From contig CAMAXI010000008.1 in the NCBI GenBank assembly GCA_945862165.1, positions 1 to 34,569 on the forward strand: a stretch of 34,569 bases of DNA. The letters run 5' to 3'. Below, one piece after another: positions 34,342 through 34,569 of the stretch. Position 1 is the first letter of the stretch. Every line of letters starts with the position of its first letter. The position numbers were made by a program, and so were the translations under genes. The notes under the pieces are model-generated. The model saw only the letters and a program-made list of their open reading frames with translations, made no database searches and had not been told where the DNA came from. Origin of the DNA: Chryseobacterium gleum. GTDB taxonomy: Bacteria; Bacteroidota; Bacteroidia; Flavobacteriales_D; Crocinitomicaceae.

Positions 34342-34569
34342 TTAGTTTTTAGCGAACTCTGTATTTGCAATAATTGTAACCTCATCACTTGCTACAACAC
34401 CTGGTAGTTCAACTCCAACTTTAAAGTCTTTACGGTTAATTACACCAGATAATTTAAATCCTACAGTTGATTTGTTTGTGTGTGAATTAACAACAAGTCC
34501 GCTTTTCACAGCTTTCAAGGTAATAGATTTAGTAACTCCATGAAGTGTTAAATCACCTTTTACCTCGTA
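34342..34569 (-). CDS. YceI-family protein, C-terminal part (cut by window edge)
   Basis: The minus strand is open from the right edge to a TAA at 34342, giving 75 residues. They include GDLTLHGVTKSITLKAV and FKLSGVINRKDFKVG, which match the last third of a YceI barrel and closely parallel the next gene (GDLTLHGAKRKIKIPF). The N-terminus lies beyond the window. It differs enough from the neighbour to be a separate paralogue and not a broken piece of it. Confidence 0.88.
   Translation of the reverse strand, partial: YEVKGDLTLHGVTKSITLKAVKSGLVVNSHTNKSTVGFKLSGVINRKDFKVGVELPGVVASDEVTIIANTEFAKN

Overview
The window reads as a housekeeping stretch of a low-GC chromosome from the Bacteroidota, most likely a flavobacterium-like lineage (Flavobacteriales). 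Several lines point there: the lineage-specific form of the RNA polymerase omega subunit, a DUF4835 protein beside recN and coaBC, a GldI-like FKBP lipoprotein, FISUMP-domain proteins, DUF4301 and DUF2795 proteins, a likely sphingolipid/sulfonolipid alpha-oxoamine synthase, and repeated promoter cores of the Bacteroidota type (TAnnTTTG) with little Shine-Dalgarno signal. No phage, transposase, integrase, CRISPR array or recognisable defence island is visible.

Layout. 1-420: the 5' end of a 16S rRNA gene on the minus strand, with a boxA-like site and two tandem promoters that share one core sequence. 421-3775: two POT-family peptide transporters (minus), separated by an array of degenerate 15-bp repeats. 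3853-7352 (plus): an overlapping TatD hydrolase/TcdA pair, a second array of the same repeat, then a lipoprotein with the leukotriene-A4-hydrolase/M1 aminopeptidase fold whose zinc site is gone. 7460-24657 (minus): a long co-directional run of fabI, a PhnP-like MBL hydrolase, DUF423, recN, DUF4835, coaBC, rpoZ, bamD, an M23/LysM peptidase, tRNA-Pro(GGG), two FKBP-type lipoproteins, an NrnA-like DHH phosphoesterase, dapA, ligA, prmC, a beta-barrel candidate and a membrane-anchored MutS-like ATPase. 24734-26085 (minus): two FISUMP-domain genes, the first broken by one in-frame stop. 26171-30765: EamA transporter and DUF58 protein (plus), DUF4301 (minus), methyltransferase and ATP:cobalamin adenosyltransferase (plus). 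30915-34569: a small DUF2795 protein (plus), ychF (minus), an alpha-oxoamine synthase (plus) and two adjacent YceI genes (minus), the last cut by the window end.

How the genes work together. The minus-strand core serves general cell maintenance: envelope building (BamD, M23 peptidase, FKBP lipoproteins, FabI, DapA for meso-DAP and lysine), DNA upkeep (RecN, LigA, MutS-like ATPase), cofactor supply (CoaBC), transcription and translation (omega, PrmC, tRNA-Pro). Genes are tightly packed, often with 1-4 nt gaps or overlaps, so several operons are likely. Clear intrinsic terminators lie after the second peptide transporter, fabI, the FISUMP pair, DUF2795/ychF and the alpha-oxoamine synthase.

The points most worth a second look are the inactive M1 lipoprotein, the FISUMP gene with an in-frame stop, the two same-orientation repeat arrays, the membrane-anchored MutS-like protein and the tandem rRNA promoters. 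I did not find a clearly new multi-gene system.
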